A stretch of 64,000 nt of DNA from Sphingobacteriales bacterium (GCA_004144185.1 SEFP01000002.1:868001-932000), one strand, 5' to 3'. Shown: positions 44,857-55,994, counted from the first letter of the stretch. The notes: generated by a model from the sequence alone, not told the origin. Numbers and translations are program-made.

Positions 44857-47397
44857 TCAGAGGGCATTGAGGTAGACCCGCTTGACCCGTTGCGAGATGC
44901 CGGTCAGGATTTCATAGGTAATTGTACCCGACCACTGCGCCAGTAACCGCGGAGACAGCTCGGGGCCAAAGACAACCACTTCATCACCTTCCCGTACACC
45001 GCCAATTTCAGTTACATCCAGCATACACATGTCCATGCATACAGCCCCGACGGTATAGGCTTTCCGGCCCCGTACCAGCATATAGGCCTTGCCATGTCCC
45101 AACGCACGCGGGTAGCCATCGGCATAGCCAATGCACACTGTGGCAATCTGCCGGTCGTTCTCCGATTGCCCGCCCCGCCCGTAGGAAACCCCTTCGCCGG
45201 CAGCAACAGTTCGCAGTTGGGCAATGGTCGTCCGCAGGCCCGAAACCGGCCGCAACGGCAGGTTCTGGTTGGTAGAATCTATTCCGTAGACGCCCAGTCC
45301 CAGCCGGACCATATCGAAGTGATACTGCGGATGGCGCACAATGCCGGACGTATTGTCGAGATGCCACAAGGGACGGTTCAGAGGCCGAATCGCGCTGATC
45401 GTCTCAGCCCCTTTCCGGAACAGCGCGGCCTGCTCTTCTGTGAAAGCATCCAGAGAAGCATCTTCCGAGCCGGCCAGATGACTGAAAATGCTCGCGATCC
45501 GCAACGTGGGATTGCCCTGCAACCAATCGGTCAGCTTGGGAAGATCGGCTTTATCAAACCCCAGCCGGTTCATTCCGGTGTTGAGTTTTATGTGAACCGG
45601 ATAGTCTGTAATGCCCAATGCCTGTGCGGCACGGGTAAAGGCAGCCAGCGACCGGAAGTTAAATATCTCCGGTTCCAGGTGCCAGGCAATAATGCGTTCA
45701 AATGAGCCCACGTCCGGACTCATCACCATAATGGGCAGCCGGATGCCTTTTTCGCGCAGCGCCACGCCTTCATCGGTGTAGGCCACCGTAAGGTAATCGA
45801 CGCCTGCACTCTGCAGCGCACCGGCAATCTCATGACTGCCGCTGCCATAGGCAAAGGCTTTCACCATCGCCATCACTTTTACCGGTTTCGGAAGCAAGGA
45901 TCGGTAGACACGCAGATTATCAGTCAAAGCTTCCAGATCGATGGTCAGCACCGTCCGGTGCACTTCCTGCTCCAGCAAGGCCACAATCTGCTCAAAGGCA
46001 AACGACCGGGCACCTTTAATCAGAACTGACATATCCTCGAACCGGATACCGGGCAAGGCCTCAAAAAACTGTGCAGTGTTTTCAAACAGAAATACTTCAG
46101 TGGCCGTCTGGCTGGTAAATAAAGACGCGTGCGCAACCAGCTCGGGACCGATACCAACCAGCAGTTTAAGGCCGGCGGTTTGCAGCAATGTTGCGACCGT
46201 TTGATACAGCTCTTCCGGCTCCATACCTGACTGTAACAGATCCGACAGGATCACCGCGCGGTGTGGATGCTGTTGCTGATTTTGCAGGGCCGTCAACGCA
46301 ATGCGCAGCGAGGTCAGATCAGAGTTGTAGCTGTCGTTGAGCAACGTACAATCATGCGTGCCCCGTCGGTATTCGAGTCGCATCGCTACCGGATGCAACT
46401 GTAGCATCCTATCTGACAGGGCGGCTTCCGGAACGCCCAGCATCCGTGCTGCCAGCCAGCAGTGAACGGCATTTTCCAGCGAAGCCGCATCCCCAAACGG
46501 AATCACAACTTCGTGAGTACTCCCATCTCCGGAAATCTGAAACCGGGTTTGACTTTCCTCAACCACGATTCCGGATACCTGCCAGTCGGCGGACATTCCG
46601 GTAGCCGACCAGCTAATGACCTGCCTGGTGGGATCCTCCAGATACCCGAGATTCCGGAAGGCCTCCGTAATCAGTTCATAGTCGGCACAGTACAGAATAG
46701 TCTTGCAGTTCCGGAACAGCAGCGCTTTCTCAGTTGCTTTTTGCAGGGCGGTATCAAACCCGGCCTGGTGGGCATCGCCCAGATTGGTGAAGATGCCGAC
46801 AGTAGGTTGAAGGATAGCTTCCAGCCGCGCCATTTCTCCCGGTTGTGAAATCCCGGCTTCGAAAATGGCCAGTTTGTACCGGGGTTGCAGCAGCCATACC
46901 GAAAGCGGAACGCCGATCTGCGAATTGAAACTTTTAGGACTGCGCAAAACCGGATGATCGGCCAGCAGCACCTCGTATAGCCACTCTTTAATGATCGTTT
47001 TACCATTGGACCCGGTAATGGCTAAGACCGGATTGGAAAACTGCTGTCGCCGGTAGCGCCCCAGGATCTGAAGAGCCGCCAAGGTATCGGGTACAACGAC
47101 GACTGCGGCATCTTCCGGAAGGACCTGCGATGGCAGGTCTGACACCAGAAAACACCGGATGCCTTTCTGATATGCCTGTACTAGAAAGGCATCGCCCTGA
47201 CGCTGGTTGCCACGCAGTGCAATGAAAAGGGTTTCGGCCGGGCGCAGTAACGGCAGGCGCGTATCGGTAGCCAGATCTGTAATGAGGCAGCCGCTTCCGG
47301 TTAAAGGTGACGTTGCCCAGGCACCGTCACACAACTGGCGAACCTGTTCAAGCGACAGTTGCTGCCTTTTTTGCGGAGGCACAACTGGATCGATCAT
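44857..47397 (-). CDS. Bifunctional MurF / alanine racemase
   Basis: An 846-residue cytosolic fusion enzyme of cell-wall synthesis. The N-terminal ~465 residues are MurF (adds D-Ala-D-Ala to the UDP-MurNAc tripeptide), with the ATP loop GSNGKT (about 128-133) and NDSYNSDLTSL. The C-terminal ~370 residues are alanine racemase, with the PLP lysine in VMAMVKAFAYGSG and the GYADGYPRALG and VGAVCMDMCMLDV motifs. This fusion is well known in Bacteroidota and couples D-Ala supply to its use. It overlaps the DUF4340 gene by four bases and is last in the gldF-gldG-DUF4340-murF/alr operon. Confidence 0.95.
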   Translation of the reverse strand: MIDPVVPPQKRQQLSLEQVRQLCDGAWATSPLTGSGCLITDLATDTRLPLLRPAETLFIALRGNQRQGDAFLVQAYQKGIRCFLVSDLPSQVLPEDAAVVVVPDTLAALQILGRYRRQQFSNPVLAITGSNGKTIIKEWLYEVLLADHPVLRSPKSFNSQIGVPLSVWLLQPRYKLAIFEAGISQPGEMARLEAILQPTVGIFTNLGDAHQAGFDTALQKATEKALLFRNCKTILYCADYELITEAFRNLGYLEDPTRQVISWSATGMSADWQVSGIVVEESQTRFQISGDGSTHEVVIPFGDAASLENAVHCWLAARMLGVPEAALSDRMLQLHPVAMRLEYRRGTHDCTLLNDSYNSDLTSLRIALTALQNQQQHPHRAVILSDLLQSGMEPEELYQTVATLLQTAGLKLLVGIGPELVAHASLFTSQTATEVFLFENTAQFFEALPGIRFEDMSVLIKGARSFAFEQIVALLEQEVHRTVLTIDLEALTDNLRVYRSLLPKPVKVMAMVKAFAYGSGSHEIAGALQSAGVDYLTVAYTDEGVALREKGIRLPIMVMSPDVGSFERIIAWHLEPEIFNFRSLAAFTRAAQALGITDYPVHIKLNTGMNRLGFDKADLPKLTDWLQGNPTLRIASIFSHLAGSEDASLDAFTEEQAALFRKGAETISAIRPLNRPLWHLDNTSGIVRHPQYHFDMVRLGLGVYGIDSTNQNLPLRPVSGLRTTIAQLRTVAAGEGVSYGRGGQSENDRQIATVCIGYADGYPRALGHGKAYMLVRGRKAYTVGAVCMDMCMLDVTEIGGVREGDEVVVFGPELSPRLLAQWSGTITYEILTGISQRVKRVYLNAL

Positions 47398-48419
47398 GGT
47401 GTACCAGTCGTCGTATCGGCGTTAGCCGTTTCGTAAAACATAGTCCGGGGCTGAAGCAGTTTGTGAAACAGCAGCTCCTGGACCACCAAAGTATCTCTCC
47501 CGTTCAGCACGGCATACTGGCGTTCCGGATCATAGCGAACGCCATTGATTCGGATCGACCCTTCTACACTGGTCCGCTGTGTGGCTACCATCCAGTACAG
47601 ATTAGCTGTTTGTGTACGTCCGTCTGCGGTTGTCACCCGGAAGTTGGCATAGGAGGGCGCTACCGCGATCAGGGAGTCCAGACCATCCGTGCCGTTTACA
47701 TAGCTTTCGGCATTGACGGCCTGGAAAAAGCCCAGGTAATCGCGCATCCGATTGGAGGCCGGTGTTCCGGAAGGCAGGGCCGGTGTGAGCTGCACGTTGT
47801 TGTTGGCAGCCGTCAGAGTAAAGGAAGCGTCTGGGTTGTTGGGATAGGTAACGTCTACTTTCCGGATCTGATCCGGTGCAATATTGAAAACCGTCCGGTC
47901 GCGCCAGTCATACAGCCGCGGACTGTAGCGGGGCGTCAGGAAGCCGTCAAAGCCGCGCAGGCCTACGATGTAGGGCCGTTTGGCACCTTCCATCAGCATG
48001 TAAGTGTTTTTCAGGTCAGCAGCTTCGTTGCCTACAAAAAAGGTTCTGATTTTACGGTTGCCTGCCCCATAGATTTCCACCTTGGTGGCACTCACCGACA
48101 TGGCCCGGATTACGTTGTTGTGTGCAACCTGCGGTACGGGTCCGATGGCCATTTGATTATGAAGGGCTTCAAACAAGGTATGCAGGGACGCCGGCAGTGC
48201 CGGATACTGGTCATTGACCCGCCAGCCGCTATCAGTCTTGGTAAGTGTCAGGCTTCCGGCATGGTCACTGAGAAAAATTTTAGTAATCGATCCGGTATCG
48301 CGTACGGTGAAGCCAGCCTCATCACTGCTGAAAACAGTGTCGTTTTCGCGGACCAGAAAAAACCAGGCAGCACCGGCCAGTAGCAAAAAAGCAAGGATAT
48401 ATAAAAAGGTATTGCGCAT
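47394..48419 (-). CDS. DUF4340 domain protein
   Basis: A 341-residue protein with one N-terminal membrane anchor (MRNTFLYILAFLLLAGAAWFF) and a periplasmic domain with repeated DUF4340 patterns (SITKIFLSDHAGSLTLTKTD, GWRVNDQYPA, TYMLMEGAKRPYIVGLRGFDGFLTPRYSPRLYDWRDRTVF). DUF4340 proteins are usually found beside GldG-like ABC exporters, as here: 30 bases after gldG. The function is unknown but is probably tied to that complex. Its stop overlaps the murF/alr start. Confidence 0.85.
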   Translation of the reverse strand: MRNTFLYILAFLLLAGAAWFFLVRENDTVFSSDEAGFTVRDTGSITKIFLSDHAGSLTLTKTDSGWRVNDQYPALPASLHTLFEALHNQMAIGPVPQVAHNNVIRAMSVSATKVEIYGAGNRKIRTFFVGNEAADLKNTYMLMEGAKRPYIVGLRGFDGFLTPRYSPRLYDWRDRTVFNIAPDQIRKVDVTYPNNPDASFTLTAANNNVQLTPALPSGTPASNRMRDYLGFFQAVNAESYVNGTDGLDSLIAVAPSYANFRVTTADGRTQTANLYWMVATQRTSVEGSIRINGVRYDPERQYAVLNGRDTLVVQELLFHKLLQPRTMFYETANADTTTGTP

Positions 48420-48449
48420 GGCACTGAATGCAATTTTAAAAATAGAGAA

Positions 48450-50192
48450 TCAACGGGTACGGCCTTCGTACCGGCGCTTCCGGAAAAACAGATACGCGGA
48501 GGCGAATACGGCTAACAACGCCAGTGGCAGCAAGATGTTGAGCGACTGCCACATCACCCGTTCATTTTTGACCCGGGCGCCATCAAGCAGCCGCAACCGG
48601 GATTCCTTACTCCGGGCTTCCAGAGGTGATCCCGGTTCGGTCAGGTATTCCAGACAGTTGAGCAGAAAGGCTTTGTTGGCAAAACGGGCGTCATCAATCG
48701 GCCAGTACCCCAGTTCCTGGGGGCCGCGCTTCTCCGAAACCTGGTTGAGCACCATGTTGGCATCGCCCAGTACGATTACCGCGCCTGCAGTATCGGCCAA
48801 GGCCCGGAACGGCCTTTTGATACTGTCCTGAAGCAACTGTAAAAAGGCTTCCGGAAGCCGGCCTTCAAAAGCAGACCGGAAGCGGCCTTCCAGCAACACG
48901 GCAGCCGGCTGATACGGCTTGTTATACAGCTCAGGCCGGGGCTTGTAGCGCAGCATAGACAGTGAAATACGCGTTGGAATAGCCGTGACCCGGCTGCGGG
49001 GCGAGGATTCCAGCAGAATGGTTTTCCTGATATCCGGCGTAGCAATGGTGTCGATGCTACTGCCAAATAAACTCAGAACCCCATCCATATTGTTTACAAT
49101 CGGGTGATGGGAGGTGGGTACATACACCGGGAAATACGTCCACGGACGACGGTCGATTTCCGGCTGGCCGTTCAGCATGCCGACGGTAACCGGAATCCGG
49201 ACACAGCGTACGTCTTCAATTAGATTGGCATTGATGCGGGCGCCCCACCGGAACAACAGATCATCGAGGTTCAGGCTCCGGTCGGTTGCCATAATTGCTT
49301 CATTGACCGCCAGGCTGTCAAGCGAGGCTGTATTCTGATCGATGGCCATCAGCACCCGTCCACCGCCCAGTACATACTGATCGAGCTTGTACTTGTCTTT
49401 ATCGTCAAACGGAATGGTTGGCTGTGCGAGGATCACCGCGCTGTATGCAGCCGGGATGTACAGGTTCTGGGTGAGATCGAACGTATCGACCTTGTAAAAC
49501 TGCGGCAGCGTGGTCAGCAGGTCGAAGGTCCGGAAGTCGAGTGCCTCTCCGTTGCCGACCAGATACGCGATGGACGGCTGCTGCGTACGGCCCAGCAGGT
49601 AGAGCGCACGCGCCAGTTTGTATTCCAGCTGGGATTCGGAGTAATTGAGCACTGCGGCACGGTCCATGCCCTGATGATTATCGAGCAATGAAACGGTAAT
49701 TTCCTTTCCCTGATACACCAGATGGGCATAGGGAAACAAGATATTTTCGGTGTAGCTGTCGCCATTCTCGCCTTCTCCGAACGGAATGCCTACAATGCCT
49801 TTCTGCGCCAGCTGCTGGGCGACTTTGGCTTTGGCTTCATCATCGGCCAGGCCATCGAACGGATTTTGAAACTGGTACACCAGTTTGCCACCGGTAACCG
49901 ATCGAAACGATTCCAGGCGATCGCGGGTGGCGTCGGCCAGCCGTTGGAAGTCGGCCCCCATCCGGTCGTTTTTAAGATAAATCGTAAATACAGCCGCATC
50001 ATCAACCGTATTGAGCAGTTTCCGGGTAGCCGTTGACAGCGTAAAGCGCTTTTCAGCGGTCAGATCAAAGCCGTAATGGAACCGGACAGCCAGTGCATTT
50101 ACAGCCAGCAGGATGCCTACCAGCAGCAGCAGCCGGACGAGGGCACCCCGGTTGCGTGAGGCATGGGTGGAAGCAGAAGAAACAGAAGCCAC
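48450..50192 (-). CDS. gldG: Gliding-motility ABC transporter component GldG
   Basis: A 580-residue membrane protein. The N-terminal transmembrane segment (LVRLLLLVGILLAVNALAV) is followed by FHYGFDLTAEKRFTLSTATRKLL, typical of GldG. A large periplasmic domain ends in a transmembrane helix near the C-terminus (ILLPLALLAVFASAYLFFRKRRYEGR). It forms an ABC complex with GldF and the ATPase GldA, which is not in the window. These are required for gliding in some Flavobacteria but are also present in non-gliders, so motility is not proved. It lies 66 bases after gldF. Confidence 0.92.
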   Translation of the reverse strand: MASVSSASTHASRNRGALVRLLLLVGILLAVNALAVRFHYGFDLTAEKRFTLSTATRKLLNTVDDAAVFTIYLKNDRMGADFQRLADATRDRLESFRSVTGGKLVYQFQNPFDGLADDEAKAKVAQQLAQKGIVGIPFGEGENGDSYTENILFPYAHLVYQGKEITVSLLDNHQGMDRAAVLNYSESQLEYKLARALYLLGRTQQPSIAYLVGNGEALDFRTFDLLTTLPQFYKVDTFDLTQNLYIPAAYSAVILAQPTIPFDDKDKYKLDQYVLGGGRVLMAIDQNTASLDSLAVNEAIMATDRSLNLDDLLFRWGARINANLIEDVRCVRIPVTVGMLNGQPEIDRRPWTYFPVYVPTSHHPIVNNMDGVLSLFGSSIDTIATPDIRKTILLESSPRSRVTAIPTRISLSMLRYKPRPELYNKPYQPAAVLLEGRFRSAFEGRLPEAFLQLLQDSIKRPFRALADTAGAVIVLGDANMVLNQVSEKRGPQELGYWPIDDARFANKAFLLNCLEYLTEPGSPLEARSKESRLRLLDGARVKNERVMWQSLNILLPLALLAVFASAYLFFRKRRYEGRTR

Positions 50193-50258
50193 AGAACGAA
50201 GGGATCAGGGGGAAAAGGCGTTTTGAAAAACAGGCGTTGAAGGTTCCGGAACAACCGT

Positions 50259-50999
50259 TTACCGGAGGTCCCAGGTACGGCGGGCCAGTACGATACGGGT
50301 CAACGCCAGAAACAGCACGATAACGGAAACGAAATACACGATATCCCGCGTATCGACCACACCACGGGAGATATTCTCGTAGTGATAAGACAGGCCCAGC
50401 AGCCCGAGGTAATAATCGGCGCCACCGGCAAAGGCCGGCACCCGGCTCAGCGCTTCAAAACCGGCATACAACAGGTAGCAGAGAAACAGCGCGACCAGAA
50501 AGCCGACAATCTGATTGGCCGTAAGCGAAGAGGCAAAGACCCCGATCGCCGTGAAAGTGGCTGCCAGAAATACCAGTCCGATATACGAACCTGTAATGGC
50601 GCCCCAATCAGGCACGGTGCGTGGGGCCGTCAGTGCGTTGATAGATACGGCGTACAGGAGAGTAGGCAGCAGGGCAACGCCTACCAGAACCAGGCAGGCC
50701 AGATACTTGCCCAGCACAATATCCAGATCGCGCAAGGGCTTGGTGAACAGCCACTCGATGGTTCCGGAACGGAATTCATCGGCAAACGACCGCATGGTCA
50801 CCGCCGGAATGAGCAGAAGCAGAAACCAGGGCGCCAGTTCGAAAAAGCGATCCAGACCGGCATAGCCTTCGTCGAGGATCGAGGTATCGGGAATGACCCA
50901 CAGAAACAGGCCGCAGGCAATCAGGAACACGCCGATAGCTACATAGCCGGCGATAGACGACAGAAACGCCGCGATTTCTTTACGGAAGACAGCACGCAT
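50259..50999 (-). CDS. gldF: Gliding-motility ABC transporter permease GldF
   Basis: A 246-residue permease with six hydrophobic segments. I start at the ATG at 50999 (MRAVFRKEIAAFLSSIAGYV); earlier in-frame codons encode an arginine-rich stretch unlike the family. It has the ABC-2 hallmark KPLRDLDIVLGKYLACLVLVG and the FADEFRSGTIEWLFT region. First gene of the operon with gldG, DUF4340 and murF/alr. The spacer upstream carries two TTCCGGAA copies six bases apart. Confidence 0.92.
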   Translation of the reverse strand: MRAVFRKEIAAFLSSIAGYVAIGVFLIACGLFLWVIPDTSILDEGYAGLDRFFELAPWFLLLLIPAVTMRSFADEFRSGTIEWLFTKPLRDLDIVLGKYLACLVLVGVALLPTLLYAVSINALTAPRTVPDWGAITGSYIGLVFLAATFTAIGVFASSLTANQIVGFLVALFLCYLLYAGFEALSRVPAFAGGADYYLGLLGLSYHYENISRGVVDTRDIVYFVSVIVLFLALTRIVLARRTWDLR

Positions 51000-51079
51000 A
51001 GGCAAGGACTGCAAAAGTAGCGCGAAAGGCCGGGTCTTGGCGGATGCGTTATTTAAGAGCAGGCAGAGGTACAGATTCA

Positions 51080-51101
51080 TTCCGGAAACGCGCTTCCGGA
51101 A
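51080..51101. repeat. Paired copies of the iterated palindrome TTCCGGAA
   Basis: TTCCGGAA at 51080-51087 and again at 51094-51101 in an intergenic region: an example of the word that recurs across the core DNA. Confidence 0.9.
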
Positions 51102-51244
51102 ACGCTTCAACACTAACGGTATACGCCCACCACCGTTCCCGTTTCAGATCCAAAAAGAAGCCTGTTTAAGACGGATGGAGCCAGACAGGATTGCGCGCAT
51201 AGATAAATGCTCATGGATATTACATTTGATACAAATCACTAGTT

Positions 51245-52151
51245 GTGAAAGCGTTCCTGATATCGGTACTGGTCTTCTGTAGTGTGTTTGCACAGGCGCA
51301 GACCGATTTTGCACCTATCGGAGCCAAATAGTATTATAATGGCGGGATGGGTGGGTCGCCTTTGTTACTTTCCCCTATCATTTGTATGAATCTCTGTGCG
51401 CGATACGCTGCTGGGCGGGGAACCGATGCGAATGGTGATTGGAAAACAGTGGGTTTCCGCTACCGCCCCGCTGCACCACTTCGATACTATTTACGTATCC
51501 TCCAATCCGAATACCGTTTTCTACTACCATAAACTGCTTCAGGAGAAGGTTCCGCTCCTCATCTTCAATGTACAGGCCGGGGATACCATCTGGTATCCTA
51601 CCCCTGATTATATGATGACCTATTCCGATTTTTACTGGAAATCAGTCGTGGATTCGGTGGTTTATTTCAACGTCAATGGTCGCGCCCTTCGCAGGGTGTA
51701 CACCCATGAGCCCTATGGCGGCTGCTGCACGTTTGCAGGCAAAAGCTACTCGGAGCGGATTGGCAGTTTTGATTATTTCACTCATTTGCGGTACGCCCGT
51801 ATTCCGGAAGACAGCCGGACCCTCCGTTGCTACCTGGACTCTCAGATCGCGTATCATGTGGATACCGCCATTCCCTGTGATGATCATCCTCCGGTGCAGG
51901 CCGTCTCGTCGGGCATAGTTCCCGCCGACTGGCAGGTAGCACCAAATCCGGTTTCCGGGAAACTAACCGTCAAGGGGACGACAGAACGTTCGTTTACCTA
52001 CAGACTTTACACCCTACAGGGATCTTTACAGGCCTCCGGTTCTGCCGTTTCAACAGACGGGATAGACGTAGCTGAAGTTCCTTCCGGATGGTATCTGTTG
52101 CAGATTCAGGTAGCAGATGCCGTTTATTCACAACGGGTGTTGATCCGCTAG
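51245..52151 (+). pseudogene. Secreted T9SS cargo protein, broken by nonsense and frameshift changes
   Basis: A GTG at 51245 begins a signal peptide (KAFLISVLVFCSVFAQAQ) leading into TDFAPIGAK, then TAG, then YYN. Proteins of this family usually read FAPIGAKWYY here, so TGG has become TAG. Further on the frame shifts at the G-rich stretch near 51340 (frame needed for FVTFPYHLYES) and again near 51395, after which 251 codons run open to 52151. That part has a Cys-containing domain (YGGCCTFAGKSYSERIG) and a type A sorting domain (VAPNPVSGKLTVKG to SQRVLIR). It was a surface or secreted protein; no function known. Confidence 0.7.
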
Positions 52152-52171
52152 CCGTATACAGGAGCCGGATC

Positions 52172-52204
52172 TAAAAAAGCCCCACAGCAGTAGTGCTGTG
52201 GGGC
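52172..52204 (-). terminator. Rho-independent terminator of the DUF4142 gene
   Basis: An 11-bp stem GCCCCACAGCA / TGCTGTGGGGC, loop GTAG, with a six-A run that is the T run on the minus strand. Confidence 0.8.
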
Positions 52205-52232
52205 GGTGGAAAAGTGTGGTTCCGGAAAACCG

Positions 52233-52832
52233 TTATTTCATCTTGGCTTTCATGTCTTTCACCATCATGGCGTGGTGCTCCAGCGTAGGCAGCGTTTTGG
52301 ACGCCCAGGCTTTCATATCGGCATCGGTACCGGTCTGCGAGTAGTCTTTGAAGGATTGAACGGTTTTTTCGTGGTCCATATCCATAGTGGCTACATAGGC
52401 TTTATCAAAGTCGGCTCCTTTTTTGGCAGCCAGCTCATCATACTTCGCTTTGTGCTCAGGACCCAGTGCAGTCGGCAGATTGATTCCTTTGGTCGTAGCC
52501 AGGCTTTTCAGCTCGTTGTTGGCTTTGGTGTGATCATCGATCATCATTTTGGCGAAGTCCTTCACGGCCTGGTTCGAACTCGTGTTCATCGCCAGTTCGC
52601 TGGATTGGACTTCCATCATACCACCGTCTGCTGATTTCATAGCCCAGTCACGGTCCATATCCGAAACCGTACCGGTAGCAGCAGGAGTTGTAGTAGCAGG
52701 AGTTGTAGCTGTTGAAGAATCAGAGGGTACCAATACGGCAGTATCGTTGGCTGTAGTGTTTTCGGTGTGGTTGCTGTCGCAGGAAGTAAGGGTTGCAACG
52801 GCCACCAGCACCGGTAAGAATAAACGTTTCAT
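52233..52832 (-). CDS. DUF4142 lipoprotein, copy 1
   Basis: 199 residues from the ATG at 52832. The lipoprotein leader MKRLFLPVLVAVATLTSC has its lipobox Cys at residue 18, followed by a Thr/Pro-rich linker. The DUF4142 four-helix domain includes DFAKMMIDDHTKANNELKSL, MDMDHEKTVQSFKDYSQ and ASKTLPTLEHHAMMVKDM. The paired HTKAN/DHEKT and LEHH histidines suggest metal binding, as in ferritin-like folds; this is inference. A paralogue lies at 57731. Function unknown. Confidence 0.85.
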   Translation of the reverse strand: MKRLFLPVLVAVATLTSCDSNHTENTTANDTAVLVPSDSSTATTPATTTPAATGTVSDMDRDWAMKSADGGMMEVQSSELAMNTSSNQAVKDFAKMMIDDHTKANNELKSLATTKGINLPTALGPEHKAKYDELAAKKGADFDKAYVATMDMDHEKTVQSFKDYSQTGTDADMKAWASKTLPTLEHHAMMVKDMKAKMK

Positions 52833-52902
52833 AATAAATGGATTAGGAGAATATCTCTCAAAGATAGTTTCTTTTTGATAAACGTATAAGGAATTGAAAA
52901 GC

Positions 52903-52937
52903 AAAACGCCTCGCAGCTTCTGGCTACGAGGCGTTTT
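52903..52937 (-). terminator. Rho-independent terminator of atpDC
   Basis: An 11-bp stem AAAACGCCTCG / CGAGGCGTTTT with a 13-base loop, 30 bases past the atpC stop. Confidence 0.75.
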
Positions 52938-52966
52938 AAATCCATTTAGGAAGGTTCCGGATATGC

Positions 52967-53224
52967 TTAGCGTCCCAGTTCCTGAGCCCCTTCGACCAGT
53001 ACCGTTGCTTTATTGTGGAGCACTTCCACAAAGCCTCCGTTGATCGTCCAGATTTCGTGGTTGATTTTGTCGGTCAGGATTTTCATCCGGCCTTCGCCCA
53101 GGGCAGCAATGAGGGGTGCGTGGCGGTCGAGTACCTCAAACGAGCCTTCTACGCCCGGCAGCTGCACGCCATAGACCTCGCCGCTGTAAATCTTGCGCTC
53201 CGGTGTCAGAATATCGAGTTGCAT
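52967..53224 (-). CDS. atpC: ATP synthase epsilon subunit
   Basis: An 85-residue F1 subunit: MQLDILTPERKIYSGEVYGVQLPG is the beta-sandwich start, and LDRHAPLIAALGEGRMKI is the family core. The usual C-terminal helical hairpin is absent, which is common in Bacteroidota, so ATPase inhibition by that helix is not expected. It lies 62 bases downstream of atpD. The remaining ATP synthase genes are not in the window. Confidence 0.92.
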   Translation of the reverse strand: MQLDILTPERKIYSGEVYGVQLPGVEGSFEVLDRHAPLIAALGEGRMKILTDKINHEIWTINGGFVEVLHNKATVLVEGAQELGR

Positions 53225-53286
53225 GTTAATTGCTCAGTTTGAAAAGAAATCAATGGCTTCCGGATGGAATACTATCAGGAGATCGG

Positions 53287-54858
<1,572 letters not shown>

Positions 54859-55065
54859 TCAAATTTTGCGCAAAGGTAAGGACCCGGATTTTAGAAAAAG
54901 CGAATAAAAGCAAGCACTTTTAAAACGGCTTCCGGAAACGGTTCGAAGCAGGATTGCAGCAACCGGGTCAGCAGTAAATTTTAAGACCGAGACCCACTTC
55001 CAGGCGCTGCTCCGGCATTAAACGGGTCTATCGTGTACAGGTCTACCTACTAAACACTCCTTTTT

Positions 55066-55299
55066 ATGAAGCTCAAACTGATTCTCCTAGCGGCTACTTT
55101 AGCTTTTGGCACCGCCACTACTGCACTGGCCCAACGTCCTAAACGGGACGTTCAGCTGCATCAGATCGACCGAAAGATAGACCGTACGCTGGACCAGCGG
55201 GACCGAAAGGTGTACAAGGCCCACCGAAAAACCAACCAAAAACTGTACAAAACCGAGCGGAAAGCAGACCGGATGGATCGCCCTAACACACGACATTAG
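55066..55299 (+). CDS. Small, highly basic exported protein
   Basis: A 77-residue protein with a signal peptide (MKLKLILLAATLAFGTATTALAQ). The mature ~55 residues are almost entirely charged and contain repeated IDRKIDRTLDQRDRKVYK and KTERKADRMDR units, as if a short helical heptad were duplicated. No family recognised. The rich, regular Lys/Arg/Asp pattern suggests a helix that binds an acidic surface; that is inference. A strong terminator follows directly. Confidence 0.6.
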   Translation: MKLKLILLAATLAFGTATTALAQRPKRDVQLHQIDRKIDRTLDQRDRKVYKAHRKTNQKLYKTERKADRMDRPNTRH

Positions 55300-55304
55300 C
55301 CCAT

Positions 55305-55334
55305 AAAAAAGCCCCCGAATCCGGGGGCTTTTTT
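55305..55334 (+). terminator. Rho-independent terminator
   Basis: Stem AAAAAAGCCCCCG / CGGGGGCTTTTTT with loop AATC. It serves the small basic protein gene and, in reverse, may protect the 3' end of tRNA-Leu. Confidence 0.9.
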
Positions 55335-55337
55335 CAG

Positions 55338-55419
55338 TGCGCACGGAGGGAATCGAACCCCCACGCCTTGCGGCACCAGATCCTAAGTCTGGCACGTCTA
55401 CCAGTTTCGCCACGTGCGC
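55338..55419 (-). tRNA. tRNA-Leu (anticodon TAG)
   Basis: An 82-base class II tRNA on the minus strand: acceptor GCGCACG/CGTGCGC, anticodon stem CCAGA/TCTGG with loop CTTAGGA (anticodon TAG), and a long variable arm (TGCCGCAAGGCG) with the T arm GGGGTTCGATTCCC. The stems pair fully. Confidence 0.95.
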
Positions 55420-55496
55420 TACTTCTGAAACGGGTTGCAAAACTACAGTAAAACACTTGGATCCGCCATCAGCTCAAAAAACGTTTCTTCGTACCT

Positions 55497-55994
55497 GTGA
55501 ATCGCCTTACGTTTTCAACCCGGTTGCTGGCTTTGCTGCTGCTGGCGGTTACCATCGCCGGCTGCCACTCCGGCCGCAAGATTTCCGGAAGCCCTACACA
55601 AGATCGGAAGCGCATTGTGGCCTACGCCCGGAATTATCTCGGCACGCCCTACTGCTACGGCGGCACCACGCCTCAGAAAGGCTTTGACTGCTCCGGACTG
55701 ATCAATTACGTCTATGCACATTTTGGCGTGTCTCTGCCCCGCACCACAGCCGGATTGTTCAACGCCGGCAAAACGGTTTCGATGCGCAATGCCCAGGTCG
55801 CGGATCTGATTTTATTTACCGGCACCAATGCTTCCGGACCGGTCGGCCATGTGGGCATTATCACCAGAGCGGATGGGGGCGACACCGAATTTCTGCACGC
55901 CGCCGGCACGGGCCATACCGGAAAGGTGATGATTTCTGCCCTCTCCAACACGTATTACAGCCGGCGATTCCTGAAAGTGATTAACGTGTTGTAA
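55497..55994 (+). CDS. NlpC/P60-family lipoprotein (peptidoglycan endopeptidase)
   Basis: 165 residues starting at GTG 55497. The leader MNRLTFSTRLLALLLLAVTIAGC has its lipobox Cys at residue 23. The NlpC/P60 domain covers about 35-160: YLGTPYCYGGTTPQKGFDCSGL with catalytic Cys65, DLILFTG..GPVGHVGIIT with the catalytic His, and a third polar residue in EFLHAAGTGH. It should cut peptidoglycan peptides or a related amide bond at the cell envelope. It is close upstream of a second lipoprotein gene (26 bases), likely one transcript. Confidence 0.92.
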   Translation: MNRLTFSTRLLALLLLAVTIAGCHSGRKISGSPTQDRKRIVAYARNYLGTPYCYGGTTPQKGFDCSGLINYVYAHFGVSLPRTTAGLFNAGKTVSMRNAQVADLILFTGTNASGPVGHVGIITRADGGDTEFLHAAGTGHTGKVMISALSNTYYSRRFLKVINVL

